From contig NZ_CP047883.1 in assembly GCF_013305725.1 (NCBI RefSeq), positions 723,001 to 787,000 of the forward strand: a stretch of 64,000 bases of DNA, given 5' to 3'. Below are positions 22,010 to 32,128 of the stretch, in pieces (position 1 is the stretch's first letter; every line of letters begins with the position of its first letter). The DNA is from Streptococcus mitis. GTDB taxonomy: Bacteria > Bacillota > Bacilli > Lactobacillales > Streptococcaceae. Under the pieces are notes generated by a model. The model ran no database searches and had not been told where the DNA came from. It worked only from the letters and a program-made list of their open reading frames with translations. The translations under genes were made by a program, and so were the position numbers.

Positions 22010-22750
22010 ATGAAAATGAAACAAATCAGTGATACAACTTTAAAAATCACGATGTCTTTAGAGGATTTGATGGATCGTGGCATGGAGATTGCTGACTTTC
22101 TTGTCCCTCAAGAAAAAACAGAAGAGTTCTTTTATGCCATCTTGGATGAGTTAGAGATGCCTGAGAGCTTTTTGGATACAGGTATGTTGAGCTTCCGTGT
22201 GACTCCAAAACCTGATAAGGTTGATGTTTTTGTAACCAAATCAAAGATTGACCAAAATCTAGATTTTGAAGATTTATCAGATTTACCAGACATGGAAGAA
22301 TTGGCTCAAATGTCGCCAGATGAGTTTATTAAAACTTTAGAAAAAAGCATCGCGGACAAAACCAAAGATGATATCGAAGCCATTCAATCTCTAGAGCAAG
22401 TTGAAGCCAAGGAAGAAGAGGAAGAGCAGGCTGAACAAGAAGCTGAAAGCAAGAAAGAGCCTTACATCTACTACATCCTTTCTTTTGCTAAGTTGGCTGA
22501 CTTGGTAGCTTTTGCCAAGACAGTGACTTTTGAGATGGAAACTTCTGAACTCTACAAGATGAACGAGCGCTATTATTTGACTATTCTAGTGGATATTGAA
22601 AATCATCCAAGTCCATATCCAGCTTGGCTGTTGGCCCGTATGCGCGAGTTTGCGGACGATAGTGACATCAGTCGCTCAGTTTTGCAAGAGTATGGTCAAG
22701 TCTTGATGAATCACGATGCAGTGCTCAATTTGCAAAAGATTGGTTCATAA
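22010..22750 (+). CDS. mecA: adaptor protein MecA
   Basis: 246 residues from the ATG at 22010 (MKMKQISDTTLKITMSLEDL); TGAGG is correctly spaced, while the ATG at 21995 overlaps it. The N-terminal domain binds targets. The acidic linker (residues ~125-150, EEEEEQAEQEAESKKE) leads to the C-terminal ClpC-binding domain (EPYIYYILSFAKLADLVAFA). In streptococci MecA with ClpC degrades ComX (SigX) and shuts off competence. A terminator follows. Confidence 0.95.
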   Translation: MKMKQISDTTLKITMSLEDLMDRGMEIADFLVPQEKTEEFFYAILDELEMPESFLDTGMLSFRVTPKPDKVDVFVTKSKIDQNLDFEDLSDLPDMEELAQMSPDEFIKTLEKSIADKTKDDIEAIQSLEQVEAKEEEEEQAEQEAESKKEPYIYYILSFAKLADLVAFAKTVTFEMETSELYKMNERYYLTILVDIENHPSPYPAWLLARMREFADDSDISRSVLQEYGQVLMNHDAVLNLQKIGS

Positions 22751-22781
22751 TTTTAAAAATCAATTTTCATCTATCAAGAAA

Positions 22782-22808
22782 GACGAATCATGGGATTCGT
22801 TTTTTCTT
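22782..22808 (+). terminator. mecA terminator
   Basis: ACGAATC-ATGG-GATTCGT stem with a T-rich tail. Confidence 0.8.
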
Positions 22809-22856
22809 TTTATACTGAAATAGTGAATTACTATAATAGGAATTTTCACAAAATTC

Positions 22857-22865
22857 TGTTATAAT
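22857..22865 (+). promoter_or_regulatory. hom-thrB promoter
   Basis: Extended -10 TGTTATAAT about 30 bases before the hom start. A second TATAAT at 22832 may act as an alternative. Confidence 0.6.
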
Positions 22866-22896
22866 GGCTATATTAGAAAATTTCGAGGAGACAAAC

Positions 22897-24183
22897 ATGA
22901 CAGTTAAAATTGCTTTACTAGGATTTGGTACCGTTGCAAGTGGTGTGCCTTTCCTCCTAAAGGAAAATGGAGAAAAAATCAAACAATCAGCACATTCAGA
23001 GATTGAAGTTGCTAAGGTATTGGTCAAGGATGAAGATGAAAAGAATCGCTTGCTTGCAGCAGGGAATGACTTTAACTTTGTAACCAATGTGGATGATATT
23101 TTGTCAGACCAAGACATTACGATCGTAGTGGAATTGATGGGGCGTATCGAGCCTGCTAAGACCTTTATCACTCGTGCCTTGGAAGCTGGGAAACACGTTG
23201 TTACTGCCAACAAGGACCTTTTGGCTGTCCATGGCGCAGAATTGCTAGAAATCGCTAAAGCCAACAAGGTAGCACTTTACTATGAAGCAGCAGTAGCTGG
23301 TGGGATTCCAATTCTTCGCACTCTAGCAAATTCATTGGCTTCTGATAAAATCACTCGCGTGCTTGGTGTGGTTAACGGAACTTCTAACTTCATGATGACC
23401 AAAATGGTGGAAGAAGGATGGTCTTACGATGATGCTCTTGCGGAAGCTCAAAGACTTGGTTTTGCAGAAAGTGACCCGACAAATGACGTAGATGGGATTG
23501 ATGCAGCCTACAAGATGGTGATTTTGAGCCAATTTGCCTTTGGTATGAAGGTTGCCTTTGACGATGTAGCCCACAAGGGAATCCGCAACATCACACCAGA
23601 AGACGTAGCTGTAGCCCAAGATCTTGGCTATGTAGTGAAATTGGTTGGTTCTATCGAGGAAACTCCTTCAGGAATTGCTGCGGAAGTAACTCCAACCTTC
23701 CTACCTAAAGCGCACCCACTCGCTAGTGTGAATGGGGTGATGAACGCTGTCTTTGTAGAATCTATTGGTATCGGTGAGTCTATGTACTACGGACCAGGTG
23801 CTGGTCAAAAACCAACTGCAACAAGTGTTGTGGCGGATATTGTCCGTATTGTTCGTCGCTTGAATGATGGAACCATCGGTAAAGATTTCAACGAATATAG
23901 CCGTGACTTGGTCTTGGCAAATCCAGAAGATGTCAAAGCAAATTACTACTTCTCAATCTTGGCTCCAGACTCAAAAGGTCAAGTCTTGAAATTGGCTGAG
24001 ATTTTCAACGCTCAAGATATTTCCTTCAAGCAAATCCTCCAAGATGGCAAAGAAGATGACAAGGCGCGTGTTGTGATTATTACACATAAGATCAATAAAG
24101 CCCAGCTTGAAAATGTTTCAGCTGAATTGATGAAGGTTTCAGAATTCGACCTCTTGAATACCTTCAAGGTGTTAGGAGAATAA
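22897..24183 (+). CDS. hom: homoserine dehydrogenase
   Basis: 428 residues from the ATG at 22897, preceded by CGAGGAG. It reduces aspartate semialdehyde to homoserine for threonine and methionine. The NAD(P) motif is [11 protein letters not shown], the catalytic-domain signature is [20 protein letters not shown], and [10 protein letters not shown] is conserved. The C-terminal ~70 residues ([20 protein letters not shown]) form an ACT-like regulatory domain, fitting threonine feedback. It ends two bases before thrB, so the pair is one operon. Confidence 0.95.
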   Translation: MTVKIALLGFGTVASGVPFLLKENGEKIKQSAHSEIEVAKVLVKDEDEKNRLLAAGNDFNFVTNVDDILSDQDITIVVELMGRIEPAKTFITRALEAGKHVVTANKDLLAVHGAELLEIAKANKVALYYEAAVAGGIPILRTLANSLASDKITRVLGVVNGTSNFMMTKMVEEGWSYDDALAEAQRLGFAESDPTNDVDGIDAAYKMVILSQFAFGMKVAFDDVAHKGIRNITPEDVAVAQDLGYVVKLVGSIEETPSGIAAEVTPTFLPKAHPLASVNGVMNAVFVESIGIGESMYYGPGAGQKPTATSVVADIVRIVRRLNDGTIGKDFNEYSRDLVLANPEDVKANYYFSILAPDSKGQVLKLAEIFNAQDISFKQILQDGKEDDKARVVIITHKINKAQLENVSAELMKVSEFDLLNTFKVLGE

Positions 24184-24184
24184 G

Positions 24185-25054
24185 ATGAAGATTATTGTAC
24201 CTGCAACCAGTGCCAATATCGGGCCAGGTTTTGACTCGGTCGGTGTAGCTGTAACCAAGTATCTTCAAATAGAGGTCTGTGAAGAACGAGATGAGTGGCT
24301 GATTGAACACCAGATTGGCAAATGGATTCCACATGACGAGCGCAATCTCTTGCTCAAAATCGCTTTGCAAATTGTACCAGACCTGCAACCAAAACGTTTG
24401 AAAATGACCAGTGATGTTCCCTTGGCGCGTGGTTTGGGTTCTTCTAGCTCGGTTATCGTTGCTGGGATTGAACTAGCCAATCAATTGGGTAAGCTCAACT
24501 TGACAGACCATGAAAAATTGCAGTTAGCGACAAAGATTGAAGGGCATCCTGACAATGTGGCTCCAGCCATTTATGGTAATCTCGTTATTGCAAGTTCCGT
24601 TGAAGGGCAAGTTTCTGCTATCGTAGCAGACTTCCCAGAGTGTGATTTCCTAGCCTACATTCCAAACTATGAATTGCGTACTCGAGACAGCCGTGGCGTC
24701 TTGCCTAAGAAATTGTCTTACAAGGAAGCTGTTGCGGCTAGTTCTATCGCCAATGTGGCGGTTGCAGCCTTGTTGGCAGGAGACATGGTGACCGCTGGGC
24801 AAGCAATCGAGGGCGACCTCTTCCACGAGCGCTATCGTCAGGACTTGGTGAGAGAATTTGCAACGATTAAGCAAGTAGCCAAAGAAAATGGTGCCTATGC
24901 AACCTACCTTTCTGGTGCTGGGCCGACAGTTATGGTTTTGGCTTCTCATGACAAGATGCCAACGATTAAGGCGGAATTGGAAAAGCAACCTTTCAAAGGA
25001 AAACTTCATGACTTGAAAGTTGATACCCAAGGTGTCCGTGTCGAAGCAAAATAA
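24185..25054 (+). CDS. thrB: homoserine kinase
   Basis: 289 residues, GHMP kinase family. It phosphorylates homoserine ahead of threonine synthase. The ATP-binding motif is [16 protein letters not shown] (about 79-94); the N-terminal [16 protein letters not shown] and the C-terminal [12 protein letters not shown] motifs are intact. It begins just after hom, with TTAGGAG inside the end of hom. A terminator follows. Threonine synthase is not in the window. Confidence 0.95.
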   Translation: MKIIVPATSANIGPGFDSVGVAVTKYLQIEVCEERDEWLIEHQIGKWIPHDERNLLLKIALQIVPDLQPKRLKMTSDVPLARGLGSSSSVIVAGIELANQLGKLNLTDHEKLQLATKIEGHPDNVAPAIYGNLVIASSVEGQVSAIVADFPECDFLAYIPNYELRTRDSRGVLPKKLSYKEAVAASSIANVAVAALLAGDMVTAGQAIEGDLFHERYRQDLVREFATIKQVAKENGAYATYLSGAGPTVMVLASHDKMPTIKAELEKQPFKGKLHDLKVDTQGVRVEAK

Positions 25055-25063
25055 AGAATAGAA

Positions 25064-25110
25064 GATAGGATGGGGAAACTCTTGATCAGAGGGCTTCCTA
25101 TCCTTTTTTT
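25064..25110 (+). terminator. hom-thrB terminator
   Basis: GATAGGA / TCCTATC arms around a ~25-base loop with extra pairing, then TTTTTTT. Confidence 0.7.
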
Positions 25111-25123
25111 GAAAAGAAGTTTA

Positions 25124-25236
25124 TACTCAATGAAAATCAAAGAGCAAACTAGGAAGCTAGCCGCAGGCTGCTCAAAACACTGTTTTGAGGCTGCAGATGG
25201 AAGCTGACGTGGTTTGAATTTAATTTTCGAAGAGTA
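25124..25236 (-). repeat. RUP interspersed repeat (copy 2, inverted)
   Basis: Starts TACTCAATGAAAATCAAAG and ends TAATTTTCGAAGAGTA, the reverse complement of copies 1 and 4. It includes an extra palindromic block (CTCAAAACACTGTTTTGAGG) absent from copies 1 and 4 but shared with copy 3. It lies between the thrB terminator and msrAB. Confidence 0.85.
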
Positions 25237-25268
25237 TTAGTTAAAAACTTGATAAAGGAGAAATAAAG

Positions 25269-26207
25269 ATGGCAGAAATTTATCTAGCAGGTGGTTGTTT
25301 TTGGGGTCTAGAGGAATATTTTTCACGAATTTCTGGAGTGCTAACAACCAGTGTTGGCTACGCTAATGGTCAATTCGAAACGACCAATTACCAGTTGCTC
25401 AAGGAAACAGACCATGCAGAAACGGTTCAAGTGATTTACGATGAGAAGGCAGTGTCACTCAGAGAGATTTTACTTTATTATTTCCGTGTCATCGACCCTT
25501 TATCCATCAATCAACAAGGGAATGACCGTGGTCGCCAATATCGAACTGGGATTTATTACCAGGACGAAGTAGACTTGCCAACTGTCTACACTGTGGTGCA
25601 GGAGCAGGAGCGCATGCTGGGTCGAAAGATTGCAGTGGAAGTGGAGAAACTACGTCATTACATTCTGGCTGAAGACTACCACCAAGACTATCTTAAGAAA
25701 AATCCTTCAGGTTACTGTCATATCGATGTGACCGATGCTGATAAGCCATTGATTGATGCAGCAAGCTATGAAAAACCTAGTCAAGAGGTGTTAAAGGGCA
25801 GTTTATCTGAAGAATCCTATCGTGTTACCCAAGAAGCTGCCACAGAGGCTCCATTTACCAATGCCTATGATCAAACCTTTGAAGAGGGAATTTATGTAGA
25901 TATTACGACAGGTGAGCCACTCTTTTTTGCCAAGGATAAGTTTGCCTCAGGTTGTGGTTGGCCAAGTTTTAGCCGTCCGATTTCCAAGGAATTGATTCAT
26001 TATTACAAGGATCTCAGTCATGGAATGGAGCGAATTGAGGTTCGTTCTCGGTCGGGGAATGCTCACTTGGGTCATGTTTTCACAGATGGACCGCGTGAGT
26101 TTGGTGGCCTCCGTTACTGTATCAATTCCGCTTCCTTGCGCTTTGTGGCCAAGGATGAGATGGAAGAAGCAGGATATGGCTATCTACTGCCTTACTTAAA
26201 CAAATAA
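25269..26207 (+). CDS. msrAB: peptide methionine sulfoxide reductase MsrA-MsrB fusion
   Basis: 312 residues. The N-terminal MsrA domain carries [11 protein letters not shown] with the catalytic Cys (reduces the S-sulfoxide). The MsrB domain, from about residue 180, carries [15 protein letters not shown] and the catalytic [11 protein letters not shown] (reduces the R-sulfoxide). The usual CxxC zinc pair of MsrB is missing ([11 protein letters not shown]). There is no signal peptide or lipobox, so it acts in the cytoplasm, unlike the exported MsrAB of pneumococci. It is preceded by AAAGGAGAAA. Confidence 0.94.
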   Translation: MAEIYLAGGCFWGLEEYFSRISGVLTTSVGYANGQFETTNYQLLKETDHAETVQVIYDEKAVSLREILLYYFRVIDPLSINQQGNDRGRQYRTGIYYQDEVDLPTVYTVVQEQERMLGRKIAVEVEKLRHYILAEDYHQDYLKKNPSGYCHIDVTDADKPLIDAASYEKPSQEVLKGSLSEESYRVTQEAATEAPFTNAYDQTFEEGIYVDITTGEPLFFAKDKFASGCGWPSFSRPISKELIHYYKDLSHGMERIEVRSRSGNAHLGHVFTDGPREFGGLRYCINSASLRFVAKDEMEEAGYGYLLPYLNK

Positions 26208-26267
26208 AACAGAGAGGGTGGGTGCTTCCCACTTTCTTCATTTCCAGAATACGAATAGAAGGGATTT

Positions 26268-27992
26268 ATGAAACACCTATTATCTTACTTCAAACCCTAT
26301 ATCAAGGAATCGATTTTAGCTCCCTTATTCAAGCTGTTAGAAGCTATTTTTGAGCTCTTGGTTCCCATGGTGATTGCTGGGATTGTTGACCAATCCTTGC
26401 CCCAAAGAAATCAAGGTCATCTATGGATGCAGATTGGCCTGCTCCTTATCTTTGCAGTAATTGGTGTTGTAGTGGCCTTAATAGCCCAATTCTACTCAGC
26501 CAAGGCTGCGGTGGGTTTTGCCAAGGAATTGACAAACGACCTCTATCGACATATTCTTTCCTTGCCTAAGGACAGCAGAGACCGTTTGACAACTTCTAGC
26601 TTGGTCACTCGCTTGACTTCGGACACTTACCAGATTCAGACTGGGATCAATCAATTCCTGCGTCTCTTTTTGCGAGCGCCTATTATCGTTTTTGGTGCCA
26701 TTTTTATGGCTTATCGCATCTCAGCTGAGCTGACTTTCTGGTTCTTGGTCATGGTTGTCATTTTGACCATTGTTATTGTAGGGCTCTCTAGACTGATTAA
26801 TCCTCTCTACAGTGTTCTCAGAAAGAAAACGGACCAACTGGTTCAAGAAACGCGCCAGCAATTACAAGGTATGCGGGTTATTCGTGCTTTTGGACAAGAA
26901 AAACGAGAGTTACAGATTTTTCAGACCCTTAACCAAGTTTATGCCAGATTGCAAGAAAAAACAGGTTTCTGGTCTAGCTTATTAACACCTCTGACCTATC
27001 TGATTGTTAATGGAACTCTCCTCGTTATTATCTGGCAGGGATATATTTCAATTCAAGGAGGATTGCTCAGTCAAGGTGCTCTCATTGCCCTTATCAACTA
27101 TCTCCTACAGATTTTGGTGGAATTGGTCAAGCTAGCTATGCTGATAAATTCTCTCAATCAGTCCTATATCTCTGCCAAGCGAATCGAGGAAGTTTTTGCT
27201 GAGGCTCCAGAAGATATCCACTCAGAGTTAGAACAAAAGCAAGCTACCAGTGATCAGGTTTTACAAGTCCAAGAATTGACCTTTACCTATCCTGATGCGG
27301 CCCAGCCTTCTTTGAGAGACATTTCCTTTGATATGCAGCAAGGGCAAATCCTTGGTATTATTGGGGGAACAGGTTCTGGTAAATCAAGCTTAGTACAACT
27401 CATCCTTGGACTTTATCCAGCAGATAAGGGGAGCATAGATCTTTATCGAGACGGATCTAGTCCTCGTAATCTTGAGCAGTGGCGGTCTTGGATTGCTTAT
27501 GTGCCCCAAAAAGTCGAACTCTTTAAAGGAACCATTCGTTCCAACTTGACTCTAGGTTTAGATCAAGAAGTAACTGATCAAGAACTCTGGCAGGCCTTGG
27601 AAATTGCGCAAGCAAAGGATTTTGTCAGTGAAAAGGAAGGGTTCTTGGATGCCCTAGTTGAGGCAGGAGGGAGAAATTTCTCAGGAGGACAAAAACAAAG
27701 ACTGTCGATCGCTCGAGCAGTCTTGCGCCAAGCTCCATTTCTCATCCTAGATGATGCGACCTCGGCCCTTGACACCATTACCGAGTCTAAACTCTTGAAA
27801 GCTATCCGAAAGAACTTACCAAATACAAGCTTAATCTTGATTTCTCAACGAACCTCGACTTTACAGATGGCAGACCAGATTCTCCTCTTGGAAAAAGGTG
27901 GGCTCCTAGCTATCGGCAATCACGAGGACTTGATGAAATCCAGTCAAGTCTATCGTGAAATCAATGCATCCCAACATGGAAAGGAGGACTAG
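26268..27992 (+). CDS. heterodimeric ABC exporter subunit with non-consensus catalytic site
   Basis: 574 residues: six membrane segments (about 1-300), then an ATPase domain with GGTGSGKSS (Walker A) and FSGGQKQRLS (normal signature). Walker B is FLILDDATSALD, with Asp where the catalytic Glu is expected, and the switch histidine is replaced (LILISQRTST). It pairs with the next gene one base downstream. It resembles the LmrC/BmrC-like half of multidrug exporters. The substrate is unknown. Confidence 0.88.
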   Translation: MKHLLSYFKPYIKESILAPLFKLLEAIFELLVPMVIAGIVDQSLPQRNQGHLWMQIGLLLIFAVIGVVVALIAQFYSAKAAVGFAKELTNDLYRHILSLPKDSRDRLTTSSLVTRLTSDTYQIQTGINQFLRLFLRAPIIVFGAIFMAYRISAELTFWFLVMVVILTIVIVGLSRLINPLYSVLRKKTDQLVQETRQQLQGMRVIRAFGQEKRELQIFQTLNQVYARLQEKTGFWSSLLTPLTYLIVNGTLLVIIWQGYISIQGGLLSQGALIALINYLLQILVELVKLAMLINSLNQSYISAKRIEEVFAEAPEDIHSELEQKQATSDQVLQVQELTFTYPDAAQPSLRDISFDMQQGQILGIIGGTGSGKSSLVQLILGLYPADKGSIDLYRDGSSPRNLEQWRSWIAYVPQKVELFKGTIRSNLTLGLDQEVTDQELWQALEIAQAKDFVSEKEGFLDALVEAGGRNFSGGQKQRLSIARAVLRQAPFLILDDATSALDTITESKLLKAIRKNLPNTSLILISQRTSTLQMADQILLLEKGGLLAIGNHEDLMKSSQVYREINASQHGKED

Positions 27993-27993
27993 C

Positions 27994-29742
27994 ATGAGAC
28001 GACAAACTGCAAACCAGACGCTCAAACGTTTGGCAAAAGATTTAGCAAGTCATCCGTTCCTTCTTTTTCTAGCCTTTCTAGGAACTATTGCCCAAGTTGG
28101 CTTATCAATTTATTTACCTATCCTGATTGGGCAGGTTATAGATCAAGTCCTAGTGGCTGGATCTTCACCAGTTTTTTGGCAAATTTTTCTCCAGATGCTC
28201 TTGGTAGTCATAGGAAATACTCTGGTACAATGGGCCAATCCTCTTCTTTATAATCGTCTAATCTTCTCTTATACCAGAGACTTGCGAGAGCGAATCATCC
28301 ATAAGCTCCATCGGCTACCGATTGCCTTTGTGGATCGGCAAGGCGGTGGCGAGATGGTCAGTCGTGTAACCACGGACATAGAACAGTTGGCAGCTGGTTT
28401 GACCATGATTTTTAACCAATTTTTCATTGGTGTTTTGATGATTTTGGTAAGTATTCTAGCCATGCTTCAAATTCACCTCCTCATGACCCTCTTAGTCTTG
28501 CTGTTGACGCCACTGTCTATGGTGATTTCACGCTTTATTGCTAAACGCTCCTATCATCTCTTTCAGAAGCAAACAGAGACGAGAGGCATTCAGACTCAGT
28601 TGATTGAAGAATCGCTTAGCCAGCAGACGATTATCCAGTCCTTCAATGCTCAGGAAGAGTTTATGAAAAGATTGCATGAGGCGAATGCCAACTACGCAGG
28701 CTATTCTCAGTCTGCCATCTTTTATTCTTCAACGGTTAATCCTTCGACTCGCTTTGTCAATGCACTCATTTATGCGCTTTTAGCTGGAGTAGGAGCTTAT
28801 CGTATCATGATGGGGTCCACCTTGACCATTGGGCGTTTAGTGACTTTTTTGAATTATGTCCAACAGTACACCAAGCCCTTTAACGATATTTCTTCAGTTC
28901 TAGCTGAGTTACAAAGTGCGTTAGCTTGTGCAGAGCGCATCTATGCTATCTTAGAAAGTCCTGAAGTGGCTGAAACAGGCAAGGAAGTTTTGACCAGTGA
29001 CCAGGTTAAGGGGGCTATTTCCTTTAAGCATGTTTCTTTTGGCTACCATCCTGAAAAGATTTTGATTAAGGATTTGTCTATCGATATCCCAGCTGGTAGC
29101 AAGGTAGCTATCGTTGGTCCGACAGGTGCTGGAAAATCAACTCTTATCAATCTCCTCATGCGTTTTTACCCTATTAACTCAGGAGATATCTTGTTAGATG
29201 GGCAATCTATTTATGATTATACCCGAGCGTCATTGAGACAGCAGTTTGGGATGGTGCTCCAAGAGACCTGGCTCAAGCAAGGGACCATTCATGACAATAT
29301 TGCCTTTGGGAATCCTGATGCCAGTCGGGAGCAGGTGATTGCTGCTGCAAAGGCAGCCAATGCAGACTTTTTCATCCAACAGTTGCCGCAGGGATACGAT
29401 ACCAAGTTGGAAAATGCAGGAGAATCTCTCTCTGTCGGTCAGGCTCAACTTTTGACCATTGCGCGTGTCTTTCTGGCTATTCCAAAGATTCTTATCTTAG
29501 ACGAGGCGACTTCTTCTATCGATACACGGACAGAAGTATTGGTTCAGGATGCCTTTGCCAAGCTCATGAAGGGACGTACAAGTTTTATCATCGCCCACCG
29601 CTTGTCAACCATTCAGGATGCGGATTTGATTCTTGTCTTGGTGGATGGCGACATTGTTGAGTATGGGAACCATCATGCCCTTATGGCTAAGAAGGGCAAG
29701 TATTACCAAATGCAGCAAGCTACAGCTTTTAGCTCTGAATAA
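27994..29742 (+). CDS. heterodimeric ABC exporter subunit with degenerate signature
   Basis: 582 residues from the ATG at 27994, which follows AAGGAGGA and lies one base after the previous stop. Six membrane segments, then an ATPase domain with GPTGAGKST, ILILDEATSSID (normal Walker B) and FIIAHRLST (normal switch His). The signature reads LSVGQAQLL instead of LSGGQ. Combined with the partner, this gives one complete and one degenerate ATP site, as in LmrCD, BmrCD and TM287/288. It probably exports drugs or lipophilic compounds. Confidence 0.88.
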   Translation: MRRQTANQTLKRLAKDLASHPFLLFLAFLGTIAQVGLSIYLPILIGQVIDQVLVAGSSPVFWQIFLQMLLVVIGNTLVQWANPLLYNRLIFSYTRDLRERIIHKLHRLPIAFVDRQGGGEMVSRVTTDIEQLAAGLTMIFNQFFIGVLMILVSILAMLQIHLLMTLLVLLLTPLSMVISRFIAKRSYHLFQKQTETRGIQTQLIEESLSQQTIIQSFNAQEEFMKRLHEANANYAGYSQSAIFYSSTVNPSTRFVNALIYALLAGVGAYRIMMGSTLTIGRLVTFLNYVQQYTKPFNDISSVLAELQSALACAERIYAILESPEVAETGKEVLTSDQVKGAISFKHVSFGYHPEKILIKDLSIDIPAGSKVAIVGPTGAGKSTLINLLMRFYPINSGDILLDGQSIYDYTRASLRQQFGMVLQETWLKQGTIHDNIAFGNPDASREQVIAAAKAANADFFIQQLPQGYDTKLENAGESLSVGQAQLLTIARVFLAIPKILILDEATSSIDTRTEVLVQDAFAKLMKGRTSFIIAHRLSTIQDADLILVLVDGDIVEYGNHHALMAKKGKYYQMQQATAFSSE

Positions 29743-29770
29743 GCCATTCTAATTTCGAACTCTTATAGAT

Positions 29771-29799
29771 AAAAAAGTTGCCTTCGGGTGACTTTTTTG
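29771..29799 (+). terminator. terminator after ABC exporter
   Basis: AAAAAAGTTGCC-TTC-GGGTGACTTTTTT, a stem with a T tail. Confidence 0.8.
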
Positions 29800-29830
29800 T
29801 TACAATAGCTAGAAAAATTGTTCACTGTAA

Positions 29831-30016
29831 TACTCAATGAAAATCAAAGAGCAAACTAGGAAGTTAGCCGCAGGTTGCTCAAAGCACTGCTTTGAGGTTG
29901 TAGATAAGGTTGACGAAGTCAGCTCAAAACACTGTTTTGAGGTTGTAGATAAGACTGACGAAGTCAGTAACCATATATCTACGGCAAGATGAATCTGAAG
30001 TGGTTTGAAGAGAGTA
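29831..30016 (-). repeat. expanded RUP (copy 3, inverted) with internal 45-bp tandem repeat
   Basis: Opens with TACTCAATGAAAATCAAAG and closes with TGGTTTGAAGAGAGTA. Between the ends are two 45-bp direct repeats (29877-29921 and 29922-29966), each starting GCTCAAA-CACTG-TTTGAGG and ending GACGAAGTCA. This makes the element ~186 bp instead of ~105 bp. Confidence 0.8.
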
Positions 30017-30045
30017 TAAATTGTCTTTTAGAAAAGGAGCCTAGA

Positions 30046-31305
30046 ATGAAAGTCTATCAGCATGTAAATATCGTGACTTGTGATCAAGATTTCCATGTTT
30101 ATCTGAATGGAATCTTAGCAGTTAAGGATTCTCAAATCGTCTATGTTGGTCAAGAGAAGTCAGAGATTTTAGAGCAAGCTGAGCAGATTATAGACTATCA
30201 GGGAGCCTGGATTATGCCTGGTTTGGTTAATTGCCACACACATTCTGCTATGACAGGATTGAGAGGAATCCGAGATGATAGCAATCTCCATGAATGGCTC
30301 AATGATTATATCTGGCCTGCAGAAGCAGGATTTACTCCCGACATGACAACAAGAGCGGTTAAAGAAGCTATGATAGAAATGCTCCAGTCGGTAACAACAA
30401 CCTTCAACGATATGTATAATCCCAATGGTGTGGATATTGAGCGGATTTATCAGGCAGTGAAAACTTCCAAGATGCGTTGTTATTTCTCACCGACTCTTTT
30501 TTCTTCGGAGACAGAGACAACTGCTGAAACTATAAGCAGAACTCGAGCAATCATTGAGGAAATTATTGGATATAAAAATCCAAATTTCAAGGTGATGGTA
30601 GCCCCACATTCTCCCTACAGCTGTGATAGAGACTTGCTGGAAACGAGCTTAGATATGGCGAAAGAGCTTGCTATTCCAATCCATATCCATGTGGCGGAGA
30701 CCAAGGAGGAATCAGGCATTATCCTGAAACGCTACGGCAAACGCCCCTTAGCCTTTCTAGAAGAACTGGGGTATTTAGATCATCCGTCTGTCTTTGCTCA
30801 CGGGGTCGAATTAAACGAGAGAGAAATTGAACGCTTGGCAACTTCTCAAGTGTCTATTGCCCACAATCCTATCAGTAACCTCAAATTGGAATCAGGGATT
30901 GCTCCTATCATTCAACTGCAAAAAGCAGGAGTGGCAGTAGGAATTGCGACAGATTCGGTTGCTTCCAATAACAATCTAGATATGTTTGAGGAAGGGCGGA
31001 CCGCAACTCTCCTACAGAAAATGAAGAGTGGGGATGCCAGCCATTTTCCAATCGAAACAGCCCTCAAAGCTCTAACGATAGAAGGTGCTAAGGTTCTTGG
31101 AATGGACGAACAGATAGGAAGTCTGGAAGTTGGCAAGCAGGCAGATTTTCTCGTTATTCAACCACAAGGGAAAATTCATCTCCAACCTCAGGAAAATATG
31201 CTTTCTCATCTCGTCTATGCTGTTAAATCCAGTGATGTTGATGATGTTTATATCGCTGGAGAACAGGTTGTTAAGCAAGGTCAAGTCCTGACAGTAGAAC
31301 TTTAG
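30046..31305 (+). CDS. amidohydrolase, MTA/SAH deaminase-like (Atz/Trz family)
   Basis: 419 residues from the ATG at 30046, which has AAAAGGAG upstream; an earlier ATG at 29989 lies inside the RUP and is unlikely. It is a metal-dependent TIM-barrel deaminase. Ligands are visible in VNCHTHSAMTGLRG (HxH), HIHVAETKEES, VFAHGVELN and GIATDSVASNNNLDM. APHSPYSC is typical of 5-methylthioadenosine/S-adenosylhomocysteine deaminases (MtaD). The exact substrate is not certain; other Atz/Trz hydrolases share these motifs. Confidence 0.85.
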   Translation: MKVYQHVNIVTCDQDFHVYLNGILAVKDSQIVYVGQEKSEILEQAEQIIDYQGAWIMPGLVNCHTHSAMTGLRGIRDDSNLHEWLNDYIWPAEAGFTPDMTTRAVKEAMIEMLQSVTTTFNDMYNPNGVDIERIYQAVKTSKMRCYFSPTLFSSETETTAETISRTRAIIEEIIGYKNPNFKVMVAPHSPYSCDRDLLETSLDMAKELAIPIHIHVAETKEESGIILKRYGKRPLAFLEELGYLDHPSVFAHGVELNEREIERLATSQVSIAHNPISNLKLESGIAPIIQLQKAGVAVGIATDSVASNNNLDMFEEGRTATLLQKMKSGDASHFPIETALKALTIEGAKVLGMDEQIGSLEVGKQADFLVIQPQGKIHLQPQENMLSHLVYAVKSSDVDDVYIAGEQVVKQGQVLTVEL

Positions 31306-31348
31306 AAGAAAAATCACGAAAAAATTTTAAAAAAAGTTTGCAAAAATC

Positions 31349-31377
31349 TTGCATTCTTTTTTTGACTATGCTATACT
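31349..31377 (+). promoter_or_regulatory. rplJL promoter
   Basis: TTGCAT (31349-31354), a 17-bp spacer and TATACT (31372-31377), just upstream of the L10 leader. Confidence 0.75.
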
Positions 31378-31383
31378 TATATA

Positions 31384-31540
31384 CGGTTTGAAAAAACTGC
31401 CTAAGACAGTAGGGGAGCTCGACTCATAAGTATCCTACCGAGGACAAAACGTATCATGTAAAAAGAAGCGTATTGTACTTTCGTGTCTAGGTTTGGGCGC
31501 GTTTTTCTTTTGGAAAAATTCCCCAAGCAAAATAATAACG
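31384..31540 (+). ncRNA. ribosomal protein L10 leader RNA
   Basis: The ~150-base 5' leader of rplJ shows the conserved L10-binding elements: GCCTAAGACAGTAGGGGAG, then AAGTATCCTACCGAGGAC pairing with the first part (GTAGG/CCTAC). A T-rich segment (GCGCGTTTTTCTTTT) follows that can end a hairpin with the upstream AAAAAGAAGCG. In this family excess L10, alone or bound to L12, binds the leader and reduces rplJL expression. Confidence 0.85.
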
Positions 31541-31555
31541 GAGGTGAACACACTA

Positions 31556-32056
31556 ATGAGTGAAGCAATTATTGCTAAAAAAGCGGAACTAGTTGACGTA
31601 GTAGCTGAAAAAATGAAAGCTGCTGCATCTATCGTCGTTGTGGATGCTCGTGGTTTGACAGTTGAGCAAGATACAGTTCTTCGTCGTGAGCTTCGTGGAA
31701 GCGAAGTTGAGTATAAAGTTATTAAAAACTCAATCTTGCGTCGTGCAGCTGAAAAAGCTGGTCTTGAAGATCTTGCATCTGTATTTGTTGGACCATCTGC
31801 AGTAGCATTTTCTAACGAAGATGTTATCGCACCAGCGAAAATCTTGAACGACTTTTCTAAAAACGCTGAAGCACTTGAAATCAAAGGTGGTGCAATCGAA
31901 GGCGCTGTCGCATCTAAAGAAGAGATTCTTGCTCTTGCAACTCTTCCAAACCGCGAAGGACTTCTTTCTATGCTCCTTTCTGTACTTCAAGCGCCAGTGC
32001 GCAACGTTGCTCTTGCAGTCAAAGCGGTTGCAGACAACAAAGAAGACGCAGCTTAA
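31556..32056 (+). CDS. rplJ: 50S ribosomal protein L10
   Basis: 166 residues from the ATG at 31556, behind GGAGGTG. The N-terminal [20 protein letters not shown] binds rRNA, and the C-terminal helix ([25 protein letters not shown]) anchors the L7/L12 dimers. Codon use is strongly biased, as for highly expressed genes. It forms the stalk with L11 and L12 and is autoregulated through the leader. Confidence 0.97.
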   Translation: MSEAIIAKKAELVDVVAEKMKAAASIVVVDARGLTVEQDTVLRRELRGSEVEYKVIKNSILRRAAEKAGLEDLASVFVGPSAVAFSNEDVIAPAKILNDFSKNAEALEIKGGAIEGAVASKEEILALATLPNREGLLSMLLSVLQAPVRNVALAVKAVADNKEDAA

Positions 32057-32128
32057 TCTTAAGCTACGCAGCGTAGCCTAGCTACAAAAATCTATTATAA
32101 ATTTAAAACATATTTGGAGGAAATAACA

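Larger units (their letters stand above)
29743..30045. other. intergenic region filled by an expanded RUP
   Basis: About 300 bases: the exporter terminator, a possible promoter (TTGCCT 29778, 17 bp, TACAAT 29801) overlapping it, then the RUP copy 3. No gene is supported. Confidence 0.6.

Noticed and set aside
21886..22083. N-terminal extension of the flippase reading frame
   Set aside because: It overlaps the mecA promoter and 5' coding region; the ATG at 21885 gives the normal Wzx N-terminus.
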